Shown: in pieces, positions 59,595-59,954 of the stretch
Layout: each line of letters starts with the position of its first letter
Position numbering within the stretch: position 1 is the first letter of the stretch
Assembly: GCA_947459825.1 (NCBI GenBank)
Contig: CANHFH010000004.1
Location: forward strand, 1 to 59,954
Source: Pseudomonadota bacterium
GTDB taxonomy: Bacteria > Pseudomonadota > Gammaproteobacteria > Steroidobacterales > Steroidobacteraceae
Length of the DNA stretch: 59,954 nt
Direction: 5' to 3'
Translations under genes and position numbers: made by a program
The notes under the pieces: generated by a model
Seen by the model: only the letters and a program-made list of their open reading frames with translations
Databases searched by the model: none
Told to the model about the DNA's origin: nothing

Positions 59595-59954
59595 ATGTCG
59601 TCGCCGTTGCCCGTCGAACCGCAGCTCTACACGCTCGCCGCCATCGGGGGCTTGGCGCTCGTCGCCGTCTTCGGCATCGGAGCGCTGATGGTGTTCTGGC
59701 GGGCCACCTCGACCGCGCTCGCCCGCATGCGCAGCGAACTGCAGCGCCAGCAGGCTCTGGCGTGCACGGGCGAGTCGGAGATCCGCCGTCTCGACGCGTT
59801 GGTGCGCCAGCTGGAGGACCGCTTGGTGAGCGACACGCGCTACGGCGCCCTTTCGCCGCGGACGCAATCCACCGGCTACGAGATGGCGATCCGCATGGCT
59901 GCATCCGGCGCGACCGATGCCGAGCTCGTCGCCGCCTGCGGCATGAGCCGCGAC
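59595..59954 (+). CDS. DUF2802 domain protein, 3'-truncated by the window edge
   Basis: Only the first 120 codons are present. ATG 59595 follows AGGAGG. The protein begins with a membrane helix (about residues 13-35, LAAIGGLALVAVFGIGALMVFW), then a coiled coil (ARMRSELQRQQALA, EIRRLDALVRQLEDRL), and enters the DUF2802 helix pair (YEMAIRMAASGATDAELVAACGMSR). Such proteins are found beside fliA, mot or che genes in many gammaproteobacteria, where their role is not defined. The sigma-54 site upstream supports membership of the flagellar regulon. Confidence 0.82.
   Translation, partial: MSSPLPVEPQLYTLAAIGGLALVAVFGIGALMVFWRATSTALARMRSELQRQQALACTGESEIRRLDALVRQLEDRLVSDTRYGALSPRTQSTGYEMAIRMAASGATDAELVAACGMSRD

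Overview
The window is a gene-dense, high-GC chromosomal segment. It suggests a motile gammaproteobacterium, possibly near the Xanthomonadales or Pseudomonas side of the class. The evidence is the block tRNA-Val, thrS, infC, rpmI, rplT, pheST, ihfA, merR-like gene, tRNA-Pro, and a Pseudomonas/Xanthomonas-style polar flagellar cluster with FleQ-type sigma-54 control, FlhF/FlhG, FliA/FlgM and a MotC/MotD-type stator. No insertion sequences, CRISPR arrays, rRNA genes or prophage genes were seen, and no gene-free gap exceeds 300 bases.

Region 1 (1-9032) is informational. It holds the 3' part of uvrB, tRNA-Val(GAC), thrS, infC (starting at a rare ATC codon), L35, L20, both PheRS subunits, IHF alpha, a small MerR regulator and tRNA-Pro(GGG).

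Region 2 (9054-20414) is metabolic, all on the + strand and tightly packed. A PabC-like lyase and PabB are followed by a GltS-type sodium/glutamate symporter. Then comes an overlapping run: LeuC-like and LeuD-like hydro-lyase subunits, an HMG-CoA-lyase-like aldolase, a family III CoA-transferase, a glutaryl-CoA-dehydrogenase-like enzyme, an OprB-like porin and an MgtC/DUF4010 membrane protein. The gene order looks like uptake, CoA activation, cleavage and oxidative decarboxylation of a C5 or branched dicarboxylate rather than leucine synthesis. This is the best candidate for an undescribed system here.

Region 3 (20415-59954) begins with a tandem-Usp protein on the - strand, next to flgN, flgM and flgA, also on the - strand. 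An almost complete flagellar regulon follows on the + strand: flgBCDEFGHIJKL, fliC, flaG, fliD, fliS, a tPilZ-like protein, two sigma-54 activators lacking receiver domains, fliEFGHIJK, fliLMNOPQR, flhBA, flhF, flhG, fliA, motC, motD and a truncated DUF2802 gene. Sigma-54 (-24/-12) sites are visible before flgA, flgB, the second activator, fliL and the DUF2802 gene. Sigma-28 sites precede flgM and fliC. This gives a readable cascade: FleQ-like protein plus RpoN, then hook/basal-body/export genes and FliA, then flagellin and the anti-sigma factor FlgM. FleS kinase, receiver domains and che genes are absent from the window.
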